Shown here: in pieces, positions 33,806-42,208 of the stretch
Position numbering within the stretch: position 1 is the first letter of the stretch
Layout: the number at the start of each line of letters is the position of its first letter
DNA from: Natronolimnohabitans innermongolicus JCM 12255
GTDB lineage: Archaea; Halobacteriota; Halobacteria; Halobacteriales; Natrialbaceae
Direction of reading: 5' to 3'
Length of the DNA stretch: 64,000 bases
Assembly (NCBI RefSeq): GCF_000337215.1
Contig: NZ_AOHZ01000047.1
Coordinates: 1 to 64,000 of the forward strand
Notes under the pieces: generated by a model
Told to the model about the DNA's origin: nothing
What the model saw: the letters and a program-made list of their open reading frames with translations, nothing else
Databases searched by the model: none
Position numbers and translations under genes: made by a program

Positions 33806-34684
33806 ATGGGAACGACACAGCAGCAAGATCGATGTCCCGAGTGTAGTGGAACCGTACGACAGTCGAACAACGAGCGCATCTGTGAGGGGTGTGGTCTCGT
33901 CGTTGGACGAGAACAACTCGATCACGGTCCCGAATGGCGGTGCGGTGACGGCGATCGAGAGGGGGCTCGCCGGACCGGTGCACCACTCGAGCGCTCGCGC
34001 CACGATCGGGGGCTCTCGACCGAGATCGGGTTCGGCACCGGAACGGATATTTCAGCGCCACGAAAGCGCCAGCTCGTTCGAATGCGCAAACAGCACAATC
34101 AGGCGCGGTTCGACTCGAAGGCGGACCGAAACCGGGCCTACGGCTTTGCGGAGATCCGACGAATCGTCTCGGCGCTGTCGCTCCCGACGTCGCTTCGCGA
34201 GCAGTCCTGTGCCCTGTTCGAGTCCGCACAGTCCGCGGAGTTGCTCTACGGCCGCTCGCTCGAGGGATTCGCTGCGGCCTGTATCTACGCGACGTGTCGC
34301 GTCCAGTCGATCGCGCGGACGATCGACGAAATCGTCGGCGTCGCACGCGCCGATCGAAACGAGTTGAAAGCCGCTTACGACGCCCTCAATCGGGAGCTGG
34401 GGCTTCCCGTCGGCCCCATTTCGCCGACGGAGTACCTGCCGCGGTACGCGACCGAACTCGAGGTCGAAGCCGACGTGGAGTGTCGCGCCCGCGAGTACGT
34501 CACCTGGCTCTCCGAGCAGGGAAGAATCGGCGGCAAGAATCCGAGCGGCGTGGCGGCGGCCTGCCTGTACGTTGCGGCTTACGACCACGGCGTCGACGTC
34601 ACGCAGACCGAACTCGCGGAGTTGGCCGGCGTCTCGCGAATGACGATCCGGTCGACGGTGACGGATCTGCCACAGCGGCAGTGA
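33806..34684 (+). CDS. tfb: Transcription initiation factor IIB (TFB), second paralogue
   Basis: A 292-residue TFB. The zinc ribbon is C10, C13, C26, C29. The linker RTGAPLERSRHDRGLSTEIGFGTG and two cyclin folds follow, the second including GRIGGKNPSGVAAACLYVAA and ending with a helix-turn-helix (ELAELAGVSRMTIRSTVTDL). It is closely similar to the TFB at 2327-3226, particularly across the linker and the first cyclin fold (RNxxYGFAEIRR, SLREQSC, GRSLEGFAAA). ATG 33806 puts the zinc ribbon at its usual place. The two probably arose by duplication and may serve different promoter sets. Confidence 0.95.
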   Translation: MGTTQQQDRCPECSGTVRQSNNERICEGCGLVVGREQLDHGPEWRCGDGDREGARRTGAPLERSRHDRGLSTEIGFGTGTDISAPRKRQLVRMRKQHNQARFDSKADRNRAYGFAEIRRIVSALSLPTSLREQSCALFESAQSAELLYGRSLEGFAAACIYATCRVQSIARTIDEIVGVARADRNELKAAYDALNRELGLPVGPISPTEYLPRYATELEVEADVECRAREYVTWLSEQGRIGGKNPSGVAAACLYVAAYDHGVDVTQTELAELAGVSRMTIRSTVTDLPQRQ

Positions 34685-34735
34685 TCGGTCGATCCGTGTA
34701 CACGTTCAAATGGGAAGCCGACGCCTAATCGAGAC

Positions 34736-36082
34736 ATGATCGCAATCGCCGGTGCAAAAGGCGGCTGTGGGAAGACGACGACGACGCTCGGTCTCGCCGA
34801 GGCGTTCGGTCGTACCGGAACGCCAGCGCTCGCCGTCGACGCCGACCGACAGCTTCCGAATCTCCACGTCAGAGGCGAGGTCGACCGTGAACCGACGCTG
34901 GCGGCCGTCGACGGCAGCGACGACCTCGTCCAGGTCGCACAGAAGAATCCGCGAGCGCCGAACGTCGGGTTGCTTCCGGCGCCGAAATCCAGCGAACAGG
35001 TCGACCTCGCGGAGGCGCTCGAGCGACTGACGCTCGACTCGGTGCAGGTGCTCGTCGATTGTCCCTCCGGAGCGGGACCTGACGCCGTCGATCCGCTCTC
35101 GGTCGCCGACGGCGTAATCGTCGTCACGACCGACGACGAGCGCAGCCTCGAGGCCGCGGAAACGACGATCGAGATGGCCTCCCGACTCGGCGTTCCCGTC
35201 CTCGGCGTCGTCGGCAATCGGTGTTCGTCCGTCCCTGATGCGGTCGACTCGTGGGTTGATGTGCCGGTACTCGGCGTCGTTCCCGACGTCGAGGCGCCAC
35301 GCTCGAACGAGGATGCACGCGCAGCCTACGACGAGATCGTCAGCGCGCTCCAGACGAAAAACGCGACCTCGCGGACGCCGCCGGAGTACGCGGACGAACT
35401 GCTCGCGACCGGTGTCGACGCGCTCGACCGGCGACTCGGTGGCGGCGTCAGACCGGGCAGCGTGGTCGCGCTGACGGCCGACCCGGCGAGTCAGGGCGAA
35501 CAGCTACTGTACCAACTCACCGCCGTACGCGGCACGCTGTACGTCACGACGTGTCGCTCCGAACGCGGCGTCGACCGCGCGATCGAATCGTCGACGCTCG
35601 AGACCGGATCGCCGACGATTCGCCGCGTCGACCGGACCAGCCCGTTCGACCAGTTGCGAACGGTACTCGGGAAACTGCCCGACGGTGCGAACCTGATCGT
35701 CGACGTGGCGGACACGCTCGAGCGACAGGACAGAGACGCCTACGTCGAGTTCCTCAACGATCTCGAGGAGCGGATGGTCGAGACCAACAGCGTCGCCGTC
35801 CTCTACTGTACACAGACGGCGTCGACACCAGCAAACCGCGACATCACGACGCACGTCGCGGACATCGTCTTCGACCTCGAGGCGACCGTTCCCGTGACAG
35901 GGGCGGACGTCGAACACTACCTCTCGGTGCCGAAACACCGCACCGACTGTGGCTTCTCGGAGACGATCGAACTCGCGTTCGACGGCGCGACCGACGCGGT
36001 GACGGTGCCAGCCGACGCCGTGTCGGAATCGCCAGCGGCGTCTCCACCGACGTTCCCGGAGGAGGGGTCCTCGGACGACTGA
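34736..36082 (+). CDS. ParA/MinD-type ATPase fused to a degenerate RecA/KaiC-like domain
   Basis: A 448-residue protein. Residues 1-205 are a deviant-Walker-A ATPase (KGGCGKTTT at 8-16, signature lysine K8; VDADRQLPNL; LVDCPSGAGPDAV; VTTDDERSLEAAETT). Residues 220-410 resemble RecA/KaiC family domains (TGVDALDRRLGGGVRPGSVVAL), but the second P-loop reads TADPASQGEQ and lacks the GKT, so it probably does not hydrolyse ATP. It lies 51 bases after a TFB gene and converges on a MinD-like gene, with 6 bases between the stops. A positioning or partitioning role is likely; the cargo is unknown. Confidence 0.85.
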   Translation: MIAIAGAKGGCGKTTTTLGLAEAFGRTGTPALAVDADRQLPNLHVRGEVDREPTLAAVDGSDDLVQVAQKNPRAPNVGLLPAPKSSEQVDLAEALERLTLDSVQVLVDCPSGAGPDAVDPLSVADGVIVVTTDDERSLEAAETTIEMASRLGVPVLGVVGNRCSSVPDAVDSWVDVPVLGVVPDVEAPRSNEDARAAYDEIVSALQTKNATSRTPPEYADELLATGVDALDRRLGGGVRPGSVVALTADPASQGEQLLYQLTAVRGTLYVTTCRSERGVDRAIESSTLETGSPTIRRVDRTSPFDQLRTVLGKLPDGANLIVDVADTLERQDRDAYVEFLNDLEERMVETNSVAVLYCTQTASTPANRDITTHVADIVFDLEATVPVTGADVEHYLSVPKHRTDCGFSETIELAFDGATDAVTVPADAVSESPAASPPTFPEEGSSDD

Positions 36083-36088
36083 CCGCGA

Positions 36089-36787
36089 TCACAGCACGCC
36101 GATCCGACTCGAGAGTCGTTGTTCACAGCGTTGGATAGTCCAGGCGAGGTCGTCGAACGCGCCGACCGCGGGACACTCTGGCTCGAACTCGGCGACAGGA
36201 CGCCACCGAGTCTGAGCCTCGTCGACGGCCGACCGTTCTTCGACGATCGTCGTCACCGCCCCGAACCGTTCTTCGATGCGACTCGCGAGGTCGGCGTGGT
36301 CGTCCGTCCGCGCCCGATTGAGCGCGATCGAGGCGACCGGCGTCTCGAGGTCGGCCGCGAGCCGTCGCGTCCGGAGCGCGTCGACGAGTGCGGCGTCGTC
36401 CGGCGCCGTGACGAGGACGGCGAGGTGTGCCGCCTCGAGTTGTGTTCCGACGTCGCGTGCGAGGCCGGCGGGACAGTCGATGACGACCCGTCCACACTCG
36501 CGCTCGAGTCGATCGACGACGCGGCCGAACGCGGAGAGATCCGCGGCGCGGGCGCCAGCCAGCGTTCGCCCGCACGGGAGGTACCGAATCGGGCCGATGC
36601 GCTCGACCGCCGCCATCGGCTCGACGCGGCCAGCTAACACGTCGTGAAGGTCCGGTCCGCTCCCCGCCGGAAGATCCGCCGCCGTGAGATCGCCGTCGAC
36701 GACGACGGCGTCGAGTTCGTAGCCGAGGTTCAGCGAGGTCGTCGACTTGCCGACGCCGCCTTTGCCGCCAGCGACGGCGACGATCAT
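36089..36787 (-). CDS. MinD/ParA-type ATPase
   Basis: A 232-residue P-loop ATPase with the deviant Walker A KGGVGKST at 9-16 (signature K9). It also has VVVDGDLTAADLP, the DCPAGLARDV Walker B-like strand and the VTAPDDAALVDALRT switch region. It lacks an obvious C-terminal amphipathic membrane-targeting helix. The start at 36787 overlaps the stop of the DUF gene upstream by 4 bases (ATGA), so they form a two-gene unit. Opposite, a larger ParA-RecA fusion converges on it. Confidence 0.9.
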   Translation of the reverse strand: MIVAVAGGKGGVGKSTTSLNLGYELDAVVVDGDLTAADLPAGSGPDLHDVLAGRVEPMAAVERIGPIRYLPCGRTLAGARAADLSAFGRVVDRLERECGRVVIDCPAGLARDVGTQLEAAHLAVLVTAPDDAALVDALRTRRLAADLETPVASIALNRARTDDHADLASRIEERFGAVTTIVEERSAVDEAQTRWRPVAEFEPECPAVGAFDDLAWTIQRCEQRLSSRIGVL

Positions 36788-37152
36788 AGCTCCCGTGAGA
36801 GGACGTCGGACGGCGGCGCCCACGCCTCGAGGTCGTCGACGGCCGTCCGCGACGTCGCCGGTTCGTCGTCGGTGCGCCGCGCGCCGACGAGTTCGATCGG
36901 CGTCTCGACGGGTGGCGCCGGACTGGCGAACCCGAGCCCGCGCGTTCGGCCGGGCCGGACAGTCGCCGTCCAACTGCCCTCGTCGGCGTCCCACGCCGGA
37001 ACCGCAATCGTCGTTCCGTCCGGCGTCCAGACCGGACCCTCGAGTCGGCTCCGCAGGCGAATCCGTTGCGGTGTCGATCGTGTGTTCGTGACCAGTCCCC
37101 GAACGAGCGTCACGTCTCCGCGTCGGTCACACGTCGCTTCCACCTCGACCAT
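36784..37152 (-). CDS. Conserved haloarchaeal protein, beta-rich, partner of a MinD-like ATPase
   Basis: A 122-residue protein. The first 80 residues form an immunoglobulin-like beta pattern (VEVEATCDRRGDVTLVRGLVTNTR, RIRLRSRLEGPVWTPDG, SWTATVRPGRTRGLGF). The rest is a Pro/Asp-rich tail. I recognise it only as a conserved haloarchaeal family. The overlapping ATGA junction with the MinD-like gene shows translational coupling, so the two proteins likely act together. Confidence 0.75.
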   Translation of the reverse strand: MVEVEATCDRRGDVTLVRGLVTNTRSTPQRIRLRSRLEGPVWTPDGTTIAVPAWDADEGSWTATVRPGRTRGLGFASPAPPVETPIELVGARRTDDEPATSRTAVDDLEAWAPPSDVLSREL

Positions 37153-37326
37153 ATCTCAATTATCGCGCTCGATGACGTATAAACCCAGTCACCAGTCTCG
37201 TCACCGACATCCGTCCGCCGGCCGTCCGAACGGCTACTGGAATGCGCGTAAAACTCTCCGTCGAGTTAAAATCGATCGAGGAGCCTCGAAACGGTTATCC
37301 CCCTCGGTAGTGGACTCCCGCACAGA

Positions 37327-38340
37327 ATGATTCAGGTCGCGATCAACGGCTACGGCACGATCGGAAAACGCGTCGCGGACGCCGTCCGGCAGCAACCCGA
37401 CATGGAGGTACTCGGCGTCGCCAAGACGCGGCCGAACTTCGAGGCCGAGACGGCAATCGACAAGGGATTCTCGCTCTACGCCGCCATCGAGGACCGTGCA
37501 GATCAGTTCGCCGAGGCCGGCCTCGAGATCGCCGGTCCCGTCGAGGACCTCGTCGACGGAGCCGACGTCGTCGTCGACGCCACGCCGTCGGGCATCGGCG
37601 CGGAGAACAAGTCGATGTACGAAGCGTACGACACGCCCGCGCTCTACCAGGGCGGCGAAGACGCCGACCTCGTCGACGTCAGCTTCAACGCGCGCTCGAA
37701 CTTCGAAGACGCTACGGGCGCCGACCACGTCCGCGTCGTCTCCTGTAACACGACCGGACTCTCCCGCGTGATCGCGCCGCTTCGCGAAGCGTACGGCGTC
37801 GAGAAGGTCCGCGCGACGCTCGTCCGCCGCGGCGGCGACCCCGGCCAGACCTCCCGCGGTCCGATCAACGACATCCTGCCGAATCCGGTCACGATCCCAT
37901 CCCACCACGGTCCCGACGTCGAAACCATCTTCGACGACCTGGACATCGACACGCTCGGGATGAAGGTGCCGGCGACGCTGATGCACATGCACAGCCTGAA
38001 CGTCACCCTCGAGGAGGAAGTCGACGCCGAAACGGTTCGCGACCTGTTCGCCGACGAATCCCGTCTCTTTCTCATTCCCGAGCGGATGGATATCGACGGC
38101 AGCGGCAAACTCAAGGAGTACGCCATGGACGCGGGTCGCCCGCGCGGCGACATCTGGGAGAACTGCATCTGGGAGGAGTCCATCTCGACGGTCGGGACGG
38201 ACCTCTATCTCTTCCAGGGCATCCACCAGGAATCCGACGTCGTGCCGGAGAACGTCGACGCCATCCGGGCAGTGCTTGGCGAAGCCGACGCCGAGGAGAG
38301 CATCGAGACGACCAACGAAACGATGGGCGTCGGGCTGTAG
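37327..38340 (+). CDS. gap: Glyceraldehyde-3-phosphate dehydrogenase, archaeal type
   Basis: A 337-residue phosphorylating GAPDH of the archaeal class. The Rossmann motif is [17 protein letters not shown]. The catalytic Cys is C140 in [32 protein letters not shown] and [11 protein letters not shown] are typical archaeal blocks. It acts on glyceraldehyde 3-phosphate and 1,3-bisphosphoglycerate, mainly in gluconeogenesis in haloarchaea that carry this type. The length is normal and the start leaves no extension before the nucleotide motif. It is divergent from the DUF-MinD unit. Confidence 0.96.
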   Translation: MIQVAINGYGTIGKRVADAVRQQPDMEVLGVAKTRPNFEAETAIDKGFSLYAAIEDRADQFAEAGLEIAGPVEDLVDGADVVVDATPSGIGAENKSMYEAYDTPALYQGGEDADLVDVSFNARSNFEDATGADHVRVVSCNTTGLSRVIAPLREAYGVEKVRATLVRRGGDPGQTSRGPINDILPNPVTIPSHHGPDVETIFDDLDIDTLGMKVPATLMHMHSLNVTLEEEVDAETVRDLFADESRLFLIPERMDIDGSGKLKEYAMDAGRPRGDIWENCIWEESISTVGTDLYLFQGIHQESDVVPENVDAIRAVLGEADAEESIETTNETMGVGL

Positions 38341-38475
38341 GTCGACTCCGACGGTCGGTCGTCGATTCGCTCACTGACCGGCTTTCAACGACATCGACAC
38401 GAGTTTCGGTTCGGTTCCGCTCGAACAACTAGGGACGACAGAAAGTTTTTGCCGCGCCGTCTACTACCGTTGGGT

Positions 38476-38877
38476 ATGCGCCGAGACGACCGCGACGAAC
38501 CCTTCGACGACCTGTTCCGCGAAATCGAACGAATGATGAACGAAATGATGAACGGCGCGGACACGAACGTCGACTTCGCCGCCTCGAGCGACGTCGACAA
38601 CGGATTCGGGATGGATACCCACGTCGACATCCACGAGACCGACGACGAAGTTCGCGTCGTCGCCGACCTGCCAGGCGTCGAGAAGGACAACATCGAACTC
38701 GAGTGCGACGGCAAGACGCTGACCATCTCCGCCTCGAGCGACCACCGCCAGTACGACGAGCGCGTCTCCCTGCCCCAGCGCGTCAACGAACACACCGCCT
38801 CCGCAACATACAACAACGGCGTCCTCGAGGTCGTCTTCGAACCCGCAGAGCAGTCCTCGGGGATCAGCCTCGAGTGA
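38476..38877 (+). CDS. hsp20: Small heat shock protein, Hsp20/alpha-crystallin family
   Basis: A 133-residue chaperone. An N-terminal amphipathic helix (DEPFDDLFREIERMMNEMM) precedes the alpha-crystallin domain from about 50 to 130 (VDIHETDDEVRVVADLPGVEKDNIELECDGKTLTISA, then ERVSLPQRVNEHTASATYNNGVLEVVF). A C-terminal I-x-L anchoring motif appears as ISLE. It holds unfolding proteins and oligomerises. ATG 38476 is chosen over a start nine codons earlier. It converges on an ATP-grasp gene. Confidence 0.93.
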   Translation: MRRDDRDEPFDDLFREIERMMNEMMNGADTNVDFAASSDVDNGFGMDTHVDIHETDDEVRVVADLPGVEKDNIELECDGKTLTISASSDHRQYDERVSLPQRVNEHTASATYNNGVLEVVFEPAEQSSGISLE

Positions 38878-39004
38878 GGTCGCCGTCGCGGTCGCCGTCC
38901 AGTTGCAGCCACGGTCGCAGTCGAACCGTTTTCACATCGCAGTCGCTCGTTTTTCGGACGCGAACGAACGCAGACGAACCCGGACGCTCGCCGGACCGGA
39001 GCAC

Positions 39005-39874
39005 TCACTCGAGCGTCCCGCAGATCGCCGCCGCGAGCCGGTCGTAAAAGTCCGACTCGTACTTGGTCTCCTCGTCGATCGTCGGCCGCGCGTTCGTCTC
39101 GTTGACCACCACCCGATCGTCGGTCTCGAGCAGGTCGACGCCGAGAAACGGGATTTCGAGTTCGCTGGCGACGGATTCGGCGAGGTCGCGCAACTCGAGC
39201 GGGAGGTCGACGCCGGTCGCCTTGGCGCCGCGGTGGACGTTGTGTTTCCACTGGCCCTCCGAAACGGCCGCGTCGGGGAGCCGTCGCTCGACCGCGCCGA
39301 CGTACTCGCCCTCAAGGACCATCACGCGGTAGTCGGTCGCGTCGGGGAGATACTCCTGGACGAGAAACGATCGGTCGCCGGTCGCCTGATAGTCGTGGAC
39401 CAGCGAGAGGTAGTCACAGATTCCCAGAAACGAATCGAGGTCGTGAGCTTTCGCGACGCCGACGCCGCGCGTCGTCGAGTTCGGTTTGACGACGACGGGC
39501 GGTTCGAACCGATCGAAGACGTTGGTTAACTCGTCCTCTCCGACGTCGTTCGAGACGTAGACCGACTCCGGCACTGGCAGATCAGCCTGCCCGAGCCGGG
39601 CGATCACTTCGGCCTTGTTCCGCGAGGTCAGGACGGTCTCGTGGTCGTTGAGCCACGGTATCTCGAGCAAAGCGTCGGCGACGCCGCCCTCCATGAGTCG
39701 CCCCGGATAGACGAACCCCGCGTCGTACTCCTCGCCCGACCACGGCGAATCCGCACCTAGGGGCACCACGCGCTCGCTCGCGGGCACGTGGTGAACCCGT
39801 ATCCCGCGCTCGGCGAGAGGGGCGCGCATCCGCCGAAACGTCTCCTGATCGTTCGCGACCGCCAGATCGATCAT
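39005..39874 (-). CDS. ATP-grasp enzyme, RimK-like
   Basis: A 289-residue ATP-grasp ligase. An N-terminal Rossmann-like half (IDLAVANDQETFRRMRAPLAERG) is followed by the ATP-grasp core: PVVVKPNSTTRGVGVAKA (ATP-binding Lys and Gly loop), FLVQEYLPDATDYRVMVLEGEYVGAV, and the metal-binding FLGVDLLETDDRVVVNETNARP. RimK-type enzymes add glutamate or other amino acids to proteins or small molecules; the substrate here is unknown. It is divergent from the symporter-like gene, with 133 bases containing an AT-rich GATATATACC box. Confidence 0.85.
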   Translation of the reverse strand: MIDLAVANDQETFRRMRAPLAERGIRVHHVPASERVVPLGADSPWSGEEYDAGFVYPGRLMEGGVADALLEIPWLNDHETVLTSRNKAEVIARLGQADLPVPESVYVSNDVGEDELTNVFDRFEPPVVVKPNSTTRGVGVAKAHDLDSFLGICDYLSLVHDYQATGDRSFLVQEYLPDATDYRVMVLEGEYVGAVERRLPDAAVSEGQWKHNVHRGAKATGVDLPLELRDLAESVASELEIPFLGVDLLETDDRVVVNETNARPTIDEETKYESDFYDRLAAAICGTLE

Positions 39875-40007
39875 GCTCGAGAATCGGGACGGGAACGGCA
39901 AAAAAGGTGCCTCGCCTCGAGCGGTGGTGAATCCCACGCCGGCGACGTCGAGTAACGAACGATATATACCGGTCGTTTCGTTACAGTTTAAACACCGTGA
40001 TAGACGA

Positions 40008-40877
40008 ATGGTAACGGTTCCCGTCGACGCGATCGTCGACGCCGCGACGACCGTCTTCGTTCTCTCGACGATGCTCGCGATGGGTCTCGAGCTCGCTCCC
40101 GCTCAGTTGGTGAACGCGCTCAGGAGGCGACGGCTGCTGGCGAAGTCGCTGCTCGTGAACCTCGTCCTCGTCCCGCTGGTCGCGTACGCTATCGTCCGGC
40201 TCATCCCGATGAGCACGGGACACGCGGTCGGAATCCTGTTGATCGCCATGGCGCCAGGTGCTCCCTTCGGCCCGAAGATCGCAGAAATCTCCGAGAGCGA
40301 CATCGCGTTTGCAAGCGGACTCATGGCCGTCCTGGGGATTCTCTCCGTCGTGTCGGTTCCGGTTACAGCCGCGCTTCTCATCCCTGGCGACGTCACGGCC
40401 GATCCTCTCGGAATCGCGCAGTTAGTCGTCGCCGTACAGCTCGTCCCGCTGGTCGCCGGACTCGCTATCGACGTCCGTTACAGAGCCGTTTCCGACCGGC
40501 TGTATCCACCGATTCAGCGACTCTCCGACTATTCGTTCGCCTTCTTGCTCGTCCTGCTGGTGGTCGTCTACGCCGACGACATGCTCCGTCTCGTCGGCAC
40601 CGGGACGCTGTTGGCCTCGAGTCTCATCGTCGTCGCCGCGTTGCTGGCCGGGTACGTCCTCGGCGGACCGACTCGCACCACGCGTGAAGTACTGGCAACG
40701 ACGACCGCCGCCCGAAACGCCGCGCTCGCGCTGTTCATCGCGACGACGAGCTTTTCCGACCCAACTGTCCTCACAATGGTGCTCGCCTTCTCGTTTATCG
40801 GCGTCTTCGTTCCCGTGGCGGTCGCCGGCGCGTGGCGACGACGGCCCCGATCCGATGGCCGTCTCGTGGAAACGTAA
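40008..40877 (+). CDS. Bile acid:sodium symporter family transporter (BASS-like)
   Basis: A 289-residue membrane protein with about nine hydrophobic helices. The pattern MGLELAPAQLVNALRRRRLLAKSLLVNLVLVPLVAY and the unwound APGAPFGPKIAEISESDIAFASGLM segment are typical of the SBF/BASS fold, with crossing helices near residue 90. It probably imports an organic anion with sodium. ATG 40008 is preferred because the upstream extension has no membrane character. It converges on L10e across a hairpin-containing repeat. Confidence 0.85.
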   Translation: MVTVPVDAIVDAATTVFVLSTMLAMGLELAPAQLVNALRRRRLLAKSLLVNLVLVPLVAYAIVRLIPMSTGHAVGILLIAMAPGAPFGPKIAEISESDIAFASGLMAVLGILSVVSVPVTAALLIPGDVTADPLGIAQLVVAVQLVPLVAGLAIDVRYRAVSDRLYPPIQRLSDYSFAFLLVLLVVVYADDMLRLVGTGTLLASSLIVVAALLAGYVLGGPTRTTREVLATTTAARNAALALFIATTSFSDPTVLTMVLAFSFIGVFVPVAVAGAWRRRPRSDGRLVET

Positions 40878-40881
40878 GCGA

Positions 40882-40946
40882 CTATAGTAGCCACTGAACG
40901 TCGATACGTCCCTGATCGCACGCCGACTGTGCGATCAGTAGATAAC
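40882..40946 (+). repeat. Dispersed intergenic repeat, copy 2, with hairpin
   Basis: CTATAGTAGCCACTGAACGTC at the 5' side and CTGATCGC 30 bases after its start match copy 1 at 1924-1961 in words and spacing. Here the 3' part forms a perfect 10-bp hairpin. A GATAACCAG-type tail follows. It sits between two convergent genes. Confidence 0.6.
40912..40938. terminator. Bidirectional hairpin between convergent genes
   Basis: CTGATCGCAC (40912-40921) pairs with GTGCGATCAG (40929-40938) around a 7-base loop. Placed between the transporter stop (40877) and the L10e stop (40967), it could end transcripts from both sides. Confidence 0.5.
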
Positions 40947-40966
40947 CAGTTTCGGTCGAAGCGAGA

Positions 40967-41497
40967 TTACGCGATCAGCTGCTCTTCGCCCTTCTCGACG
41001 ACGACGCGACACGGCGGCGAGATCTTGTTGTAGGAGCGACGAAGCGCCTCCTTGGCGAAGTCGGCGTCGTCGACGTCACACCAGATCGTGAAGATGCGGT
41101 CGCCGGCGTCGATGCGCGCGGCGGTGCCGACGATCTTCCCGAAGGCCTGGCGCATCCCGTCGGAAACACGGTCTGCACCCGCACCCGTCGCCTGCTTGTT
41201 CTCGCGGATGACGTGGTGGGGGAACTTCCGGAGGATCATCTTGTAGTTGCCCTCACCGGCGTTTTTCAGCATGTGGCGGTTCGCCGACAGGCGCGAGGCC
41301 TCGAGGCTCCCGTGTCGGATCTGAACCTCCTCTTCGGTGACGAGGCTGATCTGAACGGGGTAGTCCTCGGGGTCGGCGCTGATGTCGCCCATCTTGTGCT
41401 GTGCAATCTTCGAACCCGGGATCCCAGTAATGTACTCGCGGCGCGTGTAGGCCGGCTTACTGATTTCCCGATACATTGAGGCGGGTTTGTCGGACAT
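40967..41497 (-). CDS. rpl10e: Ribosomal protein L10e (uL16)
   Basis: The 176-residue large-subunit ribosomal protein of the archaeal/eukaryotic L10e type. The conserved N-terminus [28 protein letters not shown] is visible. [51 protein letters not shown] forms the rRNA-binding core near the peptidyl transferase centre. Length is normal. The gene is isolated from other ribosomal protein genes. Confidence 0.98.
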   Translation of the reverse strand: MSDKPASMYREISKPAYTRREYITGIPGSKIAQHKMGDISADPEDYPVQISLVTEEEVQIRHGSLEASRLSANRHMLKNAGEGNYKMILRKFPHHVIRENKQATGAGADRVSDGMRQAFGKIVGTAARIDAGDRIFTIWCDVDDADFAKEALRRSYNKISPPCRVVVEKGEEQLIA

Positions 41498-41666
41498 GGT
41501 TGTGGTTACTTACGAAAACGCAGGCCTACCGTGCGGATAAAGGCTTCGAACCACGTGCCAGGAACGCGGTCGAGAGCGGACGGCACTGGGGTGACGTGCG
41601 AATGCTGGTGTGAAAAGAAGTCCCACCAATCGCGTCGGCGACACGCGCCAGCAGGGACCGACCGCC

Positions 41667-41912
41667 TCAGTTCGTCACGTAGGTATCGCCGCGTTTGTCG
41701 ATCAGTTCACGGCTCGAGAGGCAGTTCAGGACGCTCAGGATCGTGAGCTTCTTCAGCGTCAGGAGTGCCTCGAGTTCCTCGAGCGTCGCTCCCTCGGTCG
41801 CCTCGAGCGAGAGGTAGACGAGTTTCCCCTGCGTGGAGTCGATTTCGGCTGGTAGTCGGCGGAGTTCGGTGGCGGTTGCAGTCGTGGTGACGGTGGTTGC
41901 GTGCGATTCCAT
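41667..41912 (-). CDS. Small winged helix-turn-helix regulator (TrmB-like)
   Basis: An 81-residue protein. A 16-residue Thr/Ala-rich start is followed by a compact winged-helix layout: KLVYLSLEATEGATLEELEALLTLKKLTILSVLNCLSSRELIDKRGDTYVTN. The second and third helices form the helix-turn-helix and RGDTYV the wing. It probably binds DNA as a dimer; no ligand domain is attached. The target is unknown. The gene lies behind L10e on the same strand. Confidence 0.75.
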   Translation of the reverse strand: MESHATTVTTTATATELRRLPAEIDSTQGKLVYLSLEATEGATLEELEALLTLKKLTILSVLNCLSSRELIDKRGDTYVTN

Positions 41913-42208
41913 CGTTCTACCACTGACGACAGCGAGCTCACATATAAACGTGTTGTGGGGAGGGATACATACTGGCTAGTAGATAAATATGCCATTATAT
42001 GTATTAGCGACCGTGTGGCGCGGGGAACGCTCGAAGATCGGGGACCGACACGCACTGGATCGAACGCACCGCGGCCGGTCGGCGTCCGTAGGCGTTTCGA
42101 CGTGAGCGGAGTGGATCGGCGCCAGCGATTGCGGTCAGTGGGTTACCAGAACCGGCGAAACGGGACCCCGGCGGCGTGTTTAAGGGGCTTCCACAGGTAG
42201 CATGAGGC

